This document shows positions 25,588 through 35,169 of a stretch of DNA of 64,000 nucleotides, in pieces. The notes below the pieces were generated by a model that had not been told where the DNA came from, did not search any database, and was given only the letters and a program-made list of their open reading frames with translations. The position numbers and the translations under genes were made by a program. Each line of letters begins with the position of its first letter. Within the stretch, counting starts at the first letter, position 1. The DNA is taken from contig NZ_CP061171.1 of the NCBI RefSeq assembly GCF_014692875.1, positions 5,146,001 to 5,210,000 of the forward strand. The letters run 5' to 3'. Source of the stretch: Pedobacter riviphilus. Lineage in GTDB: Bacteria; Bacteroidota; Bacteroidia; Sphingobacteriales; Sphingobacteriaceae.

Positions 25588-27594
25588 ATGGATTTTAAAG
25601 CACAGATATTGGCGGGTATTCCTTCAGCATTACCGGCAAAAAAAAACAGGAATACCGCATTAAGCCACGCACCAGTAAGGAAGGATGTTTTAACAGTAGC
25701 GGAAAAAAAACTGAGCATTAAAAATGCTTTGCGTTATTTCCCAAAAACATGGCACCAAGAGCTTGCACAAGAATTTTTAGCCGAATTGGAAAACTACGGA
25801 CACATTTATATGTACCGTTTTATGCCCGATTATGCCATTTATGCGAGAGATATAGTTGCATATCCATGCCGTACTATCCATGCCGCGGCAATTATGCTCA
25901 TGATTCAGAATAATCTAGATCCGGCAATTGCACAACATCCTGAAGAACTTATTACTTATGGCGGAAACGGAAGCGTATTCCAAAATTGGGCGCAGTATCT
26001 TTTAACCATGCAATACCTCGCCACGATGACCGATCAGCAAACGCTGAATATTTATAGTGGGCATCCACAGGGATTATTTCCATCAAGTATCGCTGCACCT
26101 CGGGTAGTGGTAACCAATGGAATGATGGTGCCGAATTATTCTTCGCCCGAAGATCTTGAAAAGTTTAATGCTTTAGGTGTAACCCAATACGGACAGATGA
26201 CGGCAGGTTCGTACATGTACATAGGGCCTCAGGGCATTGTTCATGGCACAGCCATTACCTTAATGAATGCTTTCCGTAAAAAAGGTTTTTATGGGCAAGA
26301 TACGGCAGGGAAAATATTCCTTACTGCGGGTTTAGGTGGCATGAGCGGTGCACAAACCAAGGCAGGTAATATTGTAGGCTGTATTACCGTGTGCGCAGAG
26401 GTAAATCCCCAGGCCGCAACCAAAAGGCATCAACAAGGTTGGGTAGATGAGCTGATTGATAACTTAGATGAACTGGTTAACCGTGTGATACTTGCCCAAA
26501 AAGGGAGGGAAACGGTATCCTTGGCCTACATTGGTAATGTTGTTGATGTTTGGGAGCGATTTGATCAGGAAGATATCGAAGTTGCCATTGGTTCTGATCA
26601 AACTTCACTGCATAATCCATATGCTGGCGGTTATTATCCTGTTGGTTTAAGTTTTGTTGAGGCAAATGAAATGATGGCCAATGTGCCTGGCCAGTTTAAA
26701 GTATATGTTCAGAATTCATTAAAAAGGCAAGCAACAAGTATTAACAAACATACCGCCAAGGGGACTTATTTTTTCGATTATGGAAATGCTTTTTTATTAG
26801 AGTGCAGTAGGGCAGGTGCCGATGTAATGTCATCCAATGGGGTGGATTTTAAATACCCATCCTATGTAGAGGATATTTTAGGGCCATTGTGTTTCGATTA
26901 TGGTTTTGGTCCGTTTAGGTGGGTTTGTGCCTCAGGGAACGAAAAGGATCTCGATTTAACCGATCAAATGGCAAAAGAGGTAATGGAGGAGATTAAGCTT
27001 AGTGCTCCAGAAGAAATACAGCAACAATTGCAGGATAATATCAATTGGATCAGTGCAGCAAAAGAAAATAAACTTGTGGTAGGTTCAAAAGCCCGGATTT
27101 TGTATGCAGATGCTGAAGGTAGGGCGAAAATTGCGATGAGGTTTAATGAAGCGATTAATGCCGGCCAATTATCAGCCCCAGTTATCCTAGGGAGAGATCA
27201 CCACGATGTAAGCGGAACGGATTCTCCTTTTAGGGAAACCAGCAATATTTATGATGGAAGCAGATTTACTGCAGATATGGCTATCCACAATGTAATTGGC
27301 GATAGTTTTAGAGGAGCAACATGGGTTTCGATCCATAACGGCGGTGGAGTTGGTTGGGGAGAAGTAATAAACGGCGGCTTCGGAATGGTGTTGGATGGAA
27401 GCGAACAAGCAGCCGAAAAACTGCAAAATATGCTTTTTTACGATGTAAACAATGGAATTGCCAGAAGAAGCTGGGCACGTAATAAAGAAGCCCGCTTTGC
27501 TATCGAACGCGAAATGGCACGTACGGATACCTTGAAGATTACGTTACCCAATCTGGTTGATGATAATTTGTTGGATGGATTGGAAATAGGTTAA
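25588..27594 (+). CDS. hutU: urocanate hydratase
   Basis: 668 residues, the longer form of the family found in Bacteroidota. It adds water to urocanate to give imidazolone propionate, using tightly bound NAD+ as electrophile. Visible marks: YGGNGSVFQNWAQYLLTMQY, the NAD-binding TAGLGGMSGAQTKAGNI, and FDYGFGPFRWVCASG near the C-terminal active site. It forms an operon with hutH (11 bp gap). The later pathway genes hutI and hutG are not in this window. Confidence 0.96.
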   Translation: MDFKAQILAGIPSALPAKKNRNTALSHAPVRKDVLTVAEKKLSIKNALRYFPKTWHQELAQEFLAELENYGHIYMYRFMPDYAIYARDIVAYPCRTIHAAAIMLMIQNNLDPAIAQHPEELITYGGNGSVFQNWAQYLLTMQYLATMTDQQTLNIYSGHPQGLFPSSIAAPRVVVTNGMMVPNYSSPEDLEKFNALGVTQYGQMTAGSYMYIGPQGIVHGTAITLMNAFRKKGFYGQDTAGKIFLTAGLGGMSGAQTKAGNIVGCITVCAEVNPQAATKRHQQGWVDELIDNLDELVNRVILAQKGRETVSLAYIGNVVDVWERFDQEDIEVAIGSDQTSLHNPYAGGYYPVGLSFVEANEMMANVPGQFKVYVQNSLKRQATSINKHTAKGTYFFDYGNAFLLECSRAGADVMSSNGVDFKYPSYVEDILGPLCFDYGFGPFRWVCASGNEKDLDLTDQMAKEVMEEIKLSAPEEIQQQLQDNINWISAAKENKLVVGSKARILYADAEGRAKIAMRFNEAINAGQLSAPVILGRDHHDVSGTDSPFRETSNIYDGSRFTADMAIHNVIGDSFRGATWVSIHNGGGVGWGEVINGGFGMVLDGSEQAAEKLQNMLFYDVNNGIARRSWARNKEARFAIEREMARTDTLKITLPNLVDDNLLDGLEIG

Positions 27595-27640
27595 GGTTTT
27601 ACAAAAGAAAAATGCCTTTTTTGTCATTCTTCAATATAAA

Positions 27641-28543
27641 CTATATACTAACCATAACCTCTTTAAAAAGGTTTTTAATGATGTGAATTTCTGATGCATA
27701 CTGCGTATTTTTTCTACAACCAAAGTATAAGGTATTGGTCAGTTTTGAAGTACCTTCCCAAATTACCTTTACTTTTTCTTCTTCAACTTCTTTCTTGCAA
27801 AGAAAATCGGGTATAATAGCCAAGCCTTTTCCACCAGATAAGCAGCGGACAATTGAGTTAAGGTTAGGCACAATATAGTTTGGGCGGAAATCTGCGTGTT
27901 TGCCAAAGTTAAGTTGCCAGAAACGTAAAAGGTGTTCCATATCGCCAGCGGTTCCGTACCATTTCTGCTGTTTTAACCATGTTTCCATCCCGGCTAAATC
28001 GTTCTTTTTAACCAACGAATCAAAAGTTTTCCCATCAGTTTCTATTCCACCTACTAAAACGATGGTTTCGGAAGAAAAAGCCTCATGTTCTACATTGGGA
28101 GAATTACCTTTTTGCGGGGTAATAATCAGATCTAAAATGCCTTTATCTAATTGATCGAGCATTTCAGGGTACTCTCCAAAACGGATAATTACATTAAAAG
28201 GTAAGGTTGAAATATATTGCTCGAGTGTAATCTGAAAAGTTTCGAAACACATGCCTACGCTAATGGTTGGCGTATGTTTCTCCGTACTTTTTTGAAAGTG
28301 TTTTTCCGCATCCTCGAGTTTGGTTAGCGGCTCCACAATAAAATTGTACAATACTTTTCCTTTTTCGGTAGGGATCATCTTCCTGCCTGTACGCTCGAAC
28401 AACTTGTAACCAACATAACTTTCTAAAGAACTTAAATGCAAACTTACCCCAGGCTGCGAAATAAACAGATTTTCTGCTGCACCAGTTAAGGTTCCAGTTT
28501 TATAGATTGCTTTAAAACTTCTGTACCATTCTAAATTAACCAT
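27641..28543 (-). CDS. LysR-family regulator divergent from mdaB-like gene
   Basis: About 300 residues from the preferred start at 28543 (MVNLEWYRSFKAIYKTGTLT); an upstream ATG at 28570 would add nine atypical residues. Winged HTH (GAAENLFISQPGVSLHLSSL) then substrate-binding domain (GGKGLAIIPDFLCKK). It is divergent from the NAD(P)H quinone reductase at 28643, with about 100 bp between, and likely controls it, as LysR regulators of quinone or electrophile stress commonly do. The signal sensed is unknown. Confidence 0.9.
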   Translation of the reverse strand: MVNLEWYRSFKAIYKTGTLTGAAENLFISQPGVSLHLSSLESYVGYKLFERTGRKMIPTEKGKVLYNFIVEPLTKLEDAEKHFQKSTEKHTPTISVGMCFETFQITLEQYISTLPFNVIIRFGEYPEMLDQLDKGILDLIITPQKGNSPNVEHEAFSSETIVLVGGIETDGKTFDSLVKKNDLAGMETWLKQQKWYGTAGDMEHLLRFWQLNFGKHADFRPNYIVPNLNSIVRCLSGGKGLAIIPDFLCKKEVEEEKVKVIWEGTSKLTNTLYFGCRKNTQYASEIHIIKNLFKEVMVSI

Positions 28544-28642
28544 AATCTTAGTATTATAATTCTGATACAAATCTATGAATTAACTTGTTTTAATAATAGG
28601 TATAGGCGCTGTAATTTTGTGTTATCAAAATAGAAAAACGAA

Positions 28643-29272
28643 ATGACAAAAATATTCATTATTAACGGAGGGCAAAAATTTGGTCATTCCGGTGGCAGGT
28701 TTAACGAGACGATAGCTAATGCTACTGCCGATTTCTTTTCTTCACTGGAAGAATTTGAAGTAAAAACAACCAATATTAACCACGATTACGACCCTAAGGA
28801 AGAAGTGGAGAAATATGTATGGGCGGACGTTGTAATTTATCATACCCCAATCTGGTGGTTTCAGTTGCCACATGGGTTTAAAAAATACATCGATGTGGTA
28901 TTTACCGAAGGCCATAAAAAAGGAATTTATATTAGCGACGGCCGTAAGGCTGATAATCCAACCCGAAATTATGGTACAGGCGGCATGTTACACGGACGGA
29001 AATATATGGTAACATCATCATGGAATGCACCGAAAGAGGCTTTTACCTTACCAGAAGAATTTTTTATGGAAACCAGTGTGGATGATGGCGTATTGTTCGG
29101 TTTCCACAGAATGAATGCATTTACCGGAATGGAACGGATAGATGGCATCCATTTTCATGATGTAGAAAAGAATGCAGATATTAGGAGTGCACTTAAATTG
29201 CATCAAGAACACTTAACCCAAAATTTTTTAAATACAGCAGTATATGAGCATTTATCTAACAGCAATTGTTAA
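28643..29272 (+). CDS. NAD(P)H-dependent quinone reductase, MdaB family
   Basis: 209 residues with the flavodoxin-like fold of MdaB/NQO enzymes: FIINGGQKFGHSGGRFNETI at the start, YHTPIWWFQLPHGFKKYIDV in the middle, and FGFHRMNAFTGMERIDGIHF near the end. It reduces quinones by two electrons with FAD and NAD(P)H, avoiding radical formation. A TAATTTTG box at 28612-28619 may be its -7 promoter element. It overlaps the following ABM monooxygenase gene, suggesting a quinone-detoxification pair. Confidence 0.9.
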   Translation: MTKIFIINGGQKFGHSGGRFNETIANATADFFSSLEEFEVKTTNINHDYDPKEEVEKYVWADVVIYHTPIWWFQLPHGFKKYIDVVFTEGHKKGIYISDGRKADNPTRNYGTGGMLHGRKYMVTSSWNAPKEAFTLPEEFFMETSVDDGVLFGFHRMNAFTGMERIDGIHFHDVEKNADIRSALKLHQEHLTQNFLNTAVYEHLSNSNC

Positions 29273-29528
29273 AAGTAAAAAAGAAACCACAGCGGCATTA
29301 AGAACCATGCTGCTTGATATGGTTGCAAATTCGCGTAAAGAAGAAGCCTGTATCCAATACGATCTGCACGAATCTGCAGTTGATAATACTTTTATTTTTC
29401 AGGAGGAATGGAAAGATCAGGCAGGTTTAGATCTGCACAATAAGCAGCCATATATTTTAGATTTTGTAGCGCAAGCTGATAAGTTGACAGACAATATTGT
29501 CATCTATAAAACAGAAAAACTGGCCTGA
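29244..29528 (+). CDS. antibiotic biosynthesis monooxygenase (ABM) domain protein
   Basis: 94 residues, a single ferredoxin-like ABM domain (YLTAIVKSKKETTAALRTML, EEACIQYDLHESAVDNTFIF, FQEEWKDQAGLDLHNKQPY). Small enzymes of this kind include quinol monooxygenase YgiN, whose E. coli gene is next to mdaB; the same pairing is seen here. The gene overlaps the preceding one by 29 bp and ends exactly where the convergent EamA gene ends. Confidence 0.88.
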   Translation: MSIYLTAIVKSKKETTAALRTMLLDMVANSRKEEACIQYDLHESAVDNTFIFQEEWKDQAGLDLHNKQPYILDFVAQADKLTDNIVIYKTEKLA

Positions 29529-30380
29529 TTACAATTTTGCCCGCCTAGCTGTTAACGAAGAACCTGCAGAAGCAATTACAACAAAAGCTACAGCAAAACA
29601 CTCTTTTAAAGTGAGGTATTCTTGTAGAAAAACGAGCGCGGCTAATGAGGCCATAGCAGGTTCGAGGCTCATTAAAATACTGAAAGTACGGGCAGGGAGC
29701 TGCTTAAGGGCCCTCATTTCTAGGGTAAAGGGAATAGCGCTTGATAGTAGAGCAAGTGCTGCTCCTAACCCTATTAATTTAGGATTCAACGTGTTTAAAC
29801 CACCGCCATAAATACCAAAGGGTATAATTACTATTGTAGCAAATAACATCCCTATGGCAACGGCATCGCCACCTTTCATTATTTTTGAAATTCTACCTCC
29901 TAAAATAATATAACCTGCCCAGAATACACCAGCCAAAAGTGCCAGGAGCACGCCCGCTAAATTTAGCCCTGTACCCGTCCACGGTGTAATTAATACAATA
30001 CCGGTAGCAGCAAGTACCACCCAAAGAAAATCAACAGGTTTCTTCGATCCGAAAATGGCAAGTCCTAAGGGGCCAACGAATTCTAAAGTTACCCCTAAGC
30101 CAATCGGGATACGGGCAATAGCCATATAAAAAATCATATTCATTACCCCTAAACAAACACCATACAGGATAACGTATTTCCACTGTTTGGCATTTAGTTT
30201 AAATAGGTTTGGTCTAAAGGCGATTAGTAAGATTACTGCAGATAAGCCGATGCGTAAAGATGCTGTTGCAGCAGCGCCAATTTGTGGAAAAAGCCCTTTT
30301 GCAATTGCCGCACCACATTGTACACTGATAATTGATAATAAAACAGCAGGTATGGGCGGGATATTGATTTTGCTTTTCAT
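29529..30380 (-). CDS. EamA/DMT-family inner membrane exporter (RhtA-like)
   Basis: About 283 residues from the start at 30380 (MKSKINIPPIPAVLLSIISV), preferred over one eight codons upstream. About ten hydrophobic segments in two EamA repeats (GVTLEFVGPLGLAIFGSKKP; TFSILMSLEPAMASLAALVF) match the RhtA branch that exports threonine/homoserine-like amino acids and metabolites. Substrate here is unknown. Its stop codon abuts that of the ABM gene with no spacer, so the two convergent transcripts overlap. Confidence 0.88.
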   Translation of the reverse strand: MKSKINIPPIPAVLLSIISVQCGAAIAKGLFPQIGAAATASLRIGLSAVILLIAFRPNLFKLNAKQWKYVILYGVCLGVMNMIFYMAIARIPIGLGVTLEFVGPLGLAIFGSKKPVDFLWVVLAATGIVLITPWTGTGLNLAGVLLALLAGVFWAGYIILGGRISKIMKGGDAVAIGMLFATIVIIPFGIYGGGLNTLNPKLIGLGAALALLSSAIPFTLEMRALKQLPARTFSILMSLEPAMASLAALVFLQEYLTLKECFAVAFVVIASAGSSLTARRAKL

Positions 30381-30432
30381 CTTGGGCTCGTAAATGAGGC
30401 GCAAAATTAAGGAATTATAAAGTTGTAAACGC

Positions 30433-31128
30433 TTAATAAACTAATTTATAGCCCTGCCCCCTAATATTAATAATGAAAATAGATGGATCATCCTTTAAAT
30501 ATTTCCTAAGTTTCGTTATAAATACATCAAGGCTTCTACCTGAGAAATAATCATTATTGCTCCATAATGCATTCAAAATTACATTACGCTCTAACATGTT
30601 GTTTTTATTGAGCAAAAGCATTTGTAATATTTCAGCTTCGCGGGTGGTCAAGGTTCTTTGACTATTCGCTATAGTTAAAACACCTTTTGGATAATAAAAT
30701 TGATAGTTGCCTATTTTGATGGGCTGTTTTTCAATATTCTCAGGTTCAATAACAAGTCGGTTTCGGCTTAATAATGCTTTTATCCTGATGGTGAGTTCTT
30801 CTATACTAAAAGGCTTTTTTAAATAGTCGTTTCCGCCGCTTTCGAAACCCATAACCACATCGGTAGGAAGCGATTTTGACGTTAAAAATATAATCGGCGT
30901 TACCATATCAATCTGTCTCAGGTGTTTTGCAATCGAGAAACCATCGCCATCAGGGAGCATTACATCTAATATTAATATATCAGGTTTTAATTTATGGTAT
31001 TGGCTAATGGTTTCCTTAGCGGTTAAAGTATGTATAACTTCAAATCCTTTTAAGGCTAATGTTTCTTTAACTATTTCGGCAAGTGCGGGCTCGTCTTCTA
31101 CAAAGAGAATTTTATTTAAAGTGGCCAT
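30433..31128 (-). CDS. OmpR-type response regulator
   Basis: 231 residues. Receiver domain 1-120 with acidic pocket E11-D12, phospho-acceptor D55 (DILILDVMLPDGDG) and the conserved KKPF lysine, then a winged-helix DNA-binding domain (LTTREAEILQMLLLNKNN, RSLDVFITKLRKYLKDDP). It overlaps the end of the sensor kinase gene by 13 bp, so kinase and regulator are translationally coupled. The pair resembles RprX/RprY of Bacteroides. Target genes are not visible. Confidence 0.94.
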   Translation of the reverse strand: MATLNKILFVEDEPALAEIVKETLALKGFEVIHTLTAKETISQYHKLKPDILILDVMLPDGDGFSIAKHLRQIDMVTPIIFLTSKSLPTDVVMGFESGGNDYLKKPFSIEELTIRIKALLSRNRLVIEPENIEKQPIKIGNYQFYYPKGVLTIANSQRTLTTREAEILQMLLLNKNNMLERNVILNALWSNNDYFSGRSLDVFITKLRKYLKDDPSIFIINIRGQGYKLVY

Positions 31129-32621
31129 CCCAATGTGATTTTAGTTCCTTGACCTAGTTTACTTTCAATTTTATACCAGCCATTATGTAGATGCATGATC
31201 TGCTTCACATAATTTAACCCTAATCCATGCCCTTTTACCGGATGACTATTTCCGGTACTTACCCGATAGAATTTCTCGAACACCACAGAAATGTCTTTTT
31301 CAGCTATTCCAATACCATTGTCTTCAACTTGCATGGTTAGAAAATTGTCTTTCTTTTGAACAGTTACGCTAATCAGGGGTTTTTCATCCGCATACTTTAT
31401 TGCATTATCTATAATGTTGTTTATTGCATGCTGAAACTGAGTAGGATCAACATTTATCTCATTTAGTTGACTATCATTTTTATAATTGATAGAAATCCTT
31501 TTCTCGGCTTTCATTTCATGAAGGTGTATAATCTCCATTATTTTATCATCAAAAAAAACTTTTTCTTTTAATAAGGTAGATTTACCATCCTCATAAATGG
31601 CAATATTTAATACTTTATCAACCAAGATATTCAATCGTTCAATTTCATTTTTTGCATGGATCAGATATCGGTTATATTTATCATCATCGTTACGGATTAC
31701 TGGGTTATTCAAGGCTTCAATGGCAACCGAGACCGTTGATATAGGTGTTTTGAATTCGTGGGTAATATTGCTGATAAAATCGTTTTTGATGATGGATAGT
31801 CTTTTCTCCCAAAAAAGCCTTTTTAATAGGATGACCATACAGCCCGATACTATAACGATCATAGCAAACGAAGAAAACAGAAGTAAGGCCATTCTAGAAA
31901 GAATGTAAGCCGATGGACTTTTGAACATTGCCCTTACATAGCGTTGATTGTCGGTGTAACGGTAGGTTTGAAATGCCCTGGTAACAAAAGCATAATCAAG
32001 CTTTTTTATACCCTTATTGTTGGTGCTGTCAACCTTTTTAACGATAAAGCTATAAGGTGTTGCAATATTCCTTGCTTTTAAATAAATGTTAAATGCAGGC
32101 CTTAAACGAGCGGTGTCGAATTGGTATTTATTGGCCTGTTCATTCATAAAAAGACCAAGCTTTTGCGTTCTATAATAAATGGTATGTGTTTCCAAATCTT
32201 CTTCTCTCATTAAGAGTGCAAGGTGGCCAGCAACATGTTTGCGTACACTGGTATCACTTTTGTTTTTTGGAAGTGCCTTACTATAATCTGATAAGCTAAA
32301 TGAAGATGAAAATTTATCTTTCTCATTACCTTTTGCACTTACCGTGTAGATATATTTTTTGTCTTTTTTATCAAATCTGGCACTAATCAAAAAAGCATTG
32401 GTATCTAAAAGTTTTTGTTCAATAATGTTTTGAATCGTATCGCAGCGTAAGTCGAGCTCTTTTTTTATTCCATCTTCGAAAGCAAGGTTAACTTCCTTTT
32501 CAAAATCTTTTAAAGTCGTTTTGTAATAGTTAACAATCCAATATACCTGCAACGATAAAAGTGCCACCATTACCGAAAAACAGATTGTAATTAAAATATT
32601 GGCACTTTTTCGCATCATCAA
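31116..32621 (-). CDS. sensor histidine kinase
   Basis: 501 residues. A transmembrane segment at about 10-30, a ~205-residue extracytoplasmic sensor domain, a second membrane segment at about 240-266, then HisKA with the phospho-accepting H288 (SNITHEFKTPISTV) and an HATPase domain (NIIDNAIKYADEKP, VEDNGIGIAEKDI, GHGLGLNYVKQI). It phosphorylates the regulator encoded just downstream. It is transcribed divergently from the TlpA-like gene at 32737, across about 115 bp, so that gene may be a target. Confidence 0.94.
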   Translation of the reverse strand: MMMRKSANILITICFSVMVALLSLQVYWIVNYYKTTLKDFEKEVNLAFEDGIKKELDLRCDTIQNIIEQKLLDTNAFLISARFDKKDKKYIYTVSAKGNEKDKFSSSFSLSDYSKALPKNKSDTSVRKHVAGHLALLMREEDLETHTIYYRTQKLGLFMNEQANKYQFDTARLRPAFNIYLKARNIATPYSFIVKKVDSTNNKGIKKLDYAFVTRAFQTYRYTDNQRYVRAMFKSPSAYILSRMALLLFSSFAMIVIVSGCMVILLKRLFWEKRLSIIKNDFISNITHEFKTPISTVSVAIEALNNPVIRNDDDKYNRYLIHAKNEIERLNILVDKVLNIAIYEDGKSTLLKEKVFFDDKIMEIIHLHEMKAEKRISINYKNDSQLNEINVDPTQFQHAINNIIDNAIKYADEKPLISVTVQKKDNFLTMQVEDNGIGIAEKDISVVFEKFYRVSTGNSHPVKGHGLGLNYVKQIMHLHNGWYKIESKLGQGTKITLGWPL

Positions 32622-32736
32622 ATGTATGTTAAATCCCTAAATCTAAATATTGCATTAACATAATATAACCTAAAATAACATCTCCGATAACTGAGTTTAA
32701 AATTGGTTTTGCTCAATTTTGGTTAAACAAAAAATT

Positions 32737-33939
32737 ATGAAAGCAATATTTTTTAATCTATTATTATCTATATGTACATATAGTGCGCTAGCACAGGGTG
32801 TTCAGATCAAAGCTGGCGATCAATTCCCGGATGTATTGATCAAAAACTTAATCAACTCCCCTGTTAAAGCTATTCAGCTTGGACAAAAACACGATAATAA
32901 GATTTATATCTTAAACTTATGGGGCACCTGGTGTAGTCCTTGCATTCCCGAAATGGACGCTCTGGCCAAACTACAGTTGCGTAATCCAGGAAGCATTCAG
33001 GTAATTGGCATTTCTAACGAAAAGCCTTCTAGGCTCCAAAATTACCTAATAAAAAAAACATCAAAGGTTTGGCTCTGTAGTGATACGTCCGAATTTTTTT
33101 ACAAGCTGTTTGCATTTGCATACGTAGGGCAAAGTGCAATTGTGGATGCTAAAGGTAAGGTTGTAGCCCTGGTTAAAAGTGATTCGATTAACCAGAAAAT
33201 GATAGATCGGTTAGTAAAAGGATTAACAATAAAATCTACGGCAGAAATCAAGGAGAAACCTGTAAATAACCACGATGATATTTTTGCTGTTGACTCTACC
33301 TTAATCCACAGTTTTACCCTACGTGGTTATATAAAGGGCCAACATTCGGGCAGTAGGCGGTATACGGGTAAAAGCGCTTTCGATGGCCGTAGGATTAGCT
33401 TTACCAATGCTTCGATGGCTTCCTTGTATAAAGATGCTTATGGTATAGTTTCTGAAAAACAATTGATTTACGAACTTCCGGAAAAAGAAGTTTCTGATTT
33501 TGATAACAAAGAGACACTCTATTCTTTAGACTTGTTGGTTAAACCCGAGGAAAGGGATAGTTTAATGGTCATCCTACAAAATAAACTTCGGGTATTGCTC
33601 CCGGTTAAGGCGAGGATAGAATATAGGCTAATGCCTGTTTATACATTAATCAATAAAAACTTTAAGCAAAAAGAATCAAGTGATGAAAAACTGAGCTATA
33701 GTTTTAGTGGGCAAGGTTACGATGGTCAGGGCGCTACCTTAGCCAATTTTGCCAACGATTATCTAAGTAATGAATTTAGTTTACCCGTTGTAGATGAAAC
33801 AGGCTTAACAAAGCGGTACAATATCAAAACAAATGTAGCCATGAGAAATAGAGAAAGTATTCTGAAATCGATTAATGATATCGGATTAGACGTGGTTAAA
33901 CAGGACAGAAAGATGAAAGTTCTGGTTTTTTACAAATAG
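32737..33939 (+). CDS. periplasmic TlpA-like thioredoxin protein with C-terminal extension
   Basis: 400 residues from the ATG at 32737, preferred because it gives a signal peptide (MKAIFFNLLLSICTYSALAQ). Residues about 20-160 are a TlpA/ResA thioredoxin fold with the redox motif W-C-S-P-C (NLWGTWCSPCIPEMDAL). Residues about 170-400 resemble the DUF3738-like soil-Bacteroidota extension (SMASLYKDAYGI, then a tail ending DVVKQDRKMKVLVFYK), whose role is unknown. It probably reduces disulfides in exported proteins. Divergent from a two-component system. Confidence 0.85.
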   Translation: MKAIFFNLLLSICTYSALAQGVQIKAGDQFPDVLIKNLINSPVKAIQLGQKHDNKIYILNLWGTWCSPCIPEMDALAKLQLRNPGSIQVIGISNEKPSRLQNYLIKKTSKVWLCSDTSEFFYKLFAFAYVGQSAIVDAKGKVVALVKSDSINQKMIDRLVKGLTIKSTAEIKEKPVNNHDDIFAVDSTLIHSFTLRGYIKGQHSGSRRYTGKSAFDGRRISFTNASMASLYKDAYGIVSEKQLIYELPEKEVSDFDNKETLYSLDLLVKPEERDSLMVILQNKLRVLLPVKARIEYRLMPVYTLINKNFKQKESSDEKLSYSFSGQGYDGQGATLANFANDYLSNEFSLPVVDETGLTKRYNIKTNVAMRNRESILKSINDIGLDVVKQDRKMKVLVFYK

Positions 33940-33940
33940 A

Positions 33941-33967
33941 AAGTGGTCCTGCTAACCGGACCACCTT
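33941..33967. terminator. bidirectional terminator between convergent genes
   Basis: GTGGTCC-TGCTAACC-GGACCAC hairpin, flanked by A and T residues, lies between the TlpA-like gene and the convergent small gene at 33978. Confidence 0.75.
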
Positions 33968-33977
33968 TAAAATTTTA

Positions 33978-34325
33978 TTAGCTGAATAATTCCTGTTCGT
34001 CTCTATTTTCGGTAGGAATCTTTTTTAGGAAATCATCAAACGATGGTCCTTCATTGTCTGAATAAATGCCATAAGCGTCTAATATATATCCAATATTTTT
34101 ATCCTGATCTTCCAGTAGGTAAAGCACAGAGTTATCTGCCGGGTCTGAATCTCCTTCAAACCGATAAGTTTTAACAATGGTTAAATCCTCGGGTTTATAA
34201 ATTTTTCCGAGCGATTTACTTTGCATCTTACCATGATCAGACATTTTTAATTCGTTATCTTTTCCTTTCAGCCTCAATTTCTCCAAAATTTGACTTAAAG
34301 TGTTCATTGCAATTGGCTGTTCCAT
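33978..34325 (-). CDS. small conserved protein of unknown function
   Basis: 115 residues (a start six codons in, MNTLSQILEKLR, is also plausible). Soluble and acidic, with YKPEDLTIVKTYRFEGDSDP and a following LYLLEDQDKNIGYILDAYG block. This resembles a family of ~100-residue Bacteroidota proteins that databases often label phosphoribosylpyrophosphate synthetase; that label is doubtful since it lacks the length and motifs of the enzyme. Function unknown. Monocistronic, convergent to the TlpA-like gene. Confidence 0.75.
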   Translation of the reverse strand: MEQPIAMNTLSQILEKLRLKGKDNELKMSDHGKMQSKSLGKIYKPEDLTIVKTYRFEGDSDPADNSVLYLLEDQDKNIGYILDAYGIYSDNEGPSFDDFLKKIPTENRDEQELFS

Positions 34326-34444
34326 AGTTATAAGATTTTATACTGGTTAAACAAGTGGCATTCGAAATGGTTTTGCTATCCTTCTTTTTAAAGCAAACTA
34401 AATGATTGTCAATCTGTTTCTTATGTGAACTAATTTTTTGTAAA

Positions 34445-34975
34445 ATGAAAAAATATCTTTTTAGCTTAGCTATAGCAGGCGTAGCACTTATAAGTGCTTG
34501 CGCTAAAACCGACAAAGAAGTTGCCCAGGCTACATTGACCGAAACAGCAGATAATACCAAAACCATTGGAACAGCAAAGTTTTACGAACTGAGTGACGGA
34601 AAAATTAAGATGGATATCGAGATGAATTTTGCAGCACGTGCAGATAGTAATGTTGCGGTCCACTTTCACGAACATGGCGATTGCGGTAATATGGGCGAAA
34701 ATACACATGGCCACTGGAACCCAACGAAAGAAGCTCATGGCAAATGGGGATCTGCCGCTTACCACAGCGGAGATATTGGCAACATTATGTTAGATCATAA
34801 AGGCCATGCAACCCTTTCGGTTACTACCGATAGATGGAGCATTAAAGATGGAGATGTTAAAAATATTATCGGTCGTGGAATAATTGTACATGGTGGTACT
34901 GATGATTATACTACACAACCAACCGGTAACTCAGGTCCGCGGGTGGGCTGTGGTGTAATTGAAGCAGTGAAGTAA
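34445..34975 (+). CDS. sodC: periplasmic Cu/Zn superoxide dismutase lipoprotein
   Basis: 176 residues from ATG at 34445, which yields a lipoprotein signal (SLAIAGVALISAC); the longer ORF from 34406 is rejected. It has the SodC signature VAVHFHEHGDCGNMGENTHG with copper-binding histidines, the zinc loop GHWNPTKEAHGKWG, and the C-terminal GNSGPRVGCGVIEA with the disulfide cysteine and active-site arginine. It removes superoxide in the periplasm. A strong terminator follows at 35095-35122. Confidence 0.94.
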   Translation: MKKYLFSLAIAGVALISACAKTDKEVAQATLTETADNTKTIGTAKFYELSDGKIKMDIEMNFAARADSNVAVHFHEHGDCGNMGENTHGHWNPTKEAHGKWGSAAYHSGDIGNIMLDHKGHATLSVTTDRWSIKDGDVKNIIGRGIIVHGGTDDYTTQPTGNSGPRVGCGVIEAVK

Positions 34976-34992
34976 AGTTTTAATTTAGTTTG

Positions 34993-35077
34993 ATCGCCAT
35001 TTCGAGCGGAGTGCAATGTAGTTGAGGAATCTATTAAAGATCTCCCCATTTCACTACGTTTCAGTCGAGATGGCGAT
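34993..35077. repeat. REP-like palindromic repeat, family 1
   Basis: An imperfect long hairpin: ATCGCCATTTCGA at one end and TCGAGATGGCGAT at the other, with TTCGAGCGGAGTGCAA inside. The same TCATTTCGAGCGGAGTGCAA core recurs at 47943. Non-coding, located between sodC and its terminator. Confidence 0.7.
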
Positions 35078-35094
35078 TTTCTGTTGGAGTCTTT

Positions 35095-35122
35095 AAGCGG
35101 TTAAATTTTTAACCGCTTTTTT
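35095..35122 (+). terminator. Rho-independent terminator of sodC
   Basis: An 11-bp perfect stem (AAGCGGTTAAA / TTTAACCGCTT) with a tiny loop and a T run. Confidence 0.85.
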
Positions 35123-35169
35123 ATGCAATTTGATTCCGCTTGTCATCATCATTAAAAACCTAAATTATT

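Noticed and set aside
25588..27594. HutU length (668 residues) as an anomaly
   Set aside because: Long HutU forms are normal in Bacteroidota.
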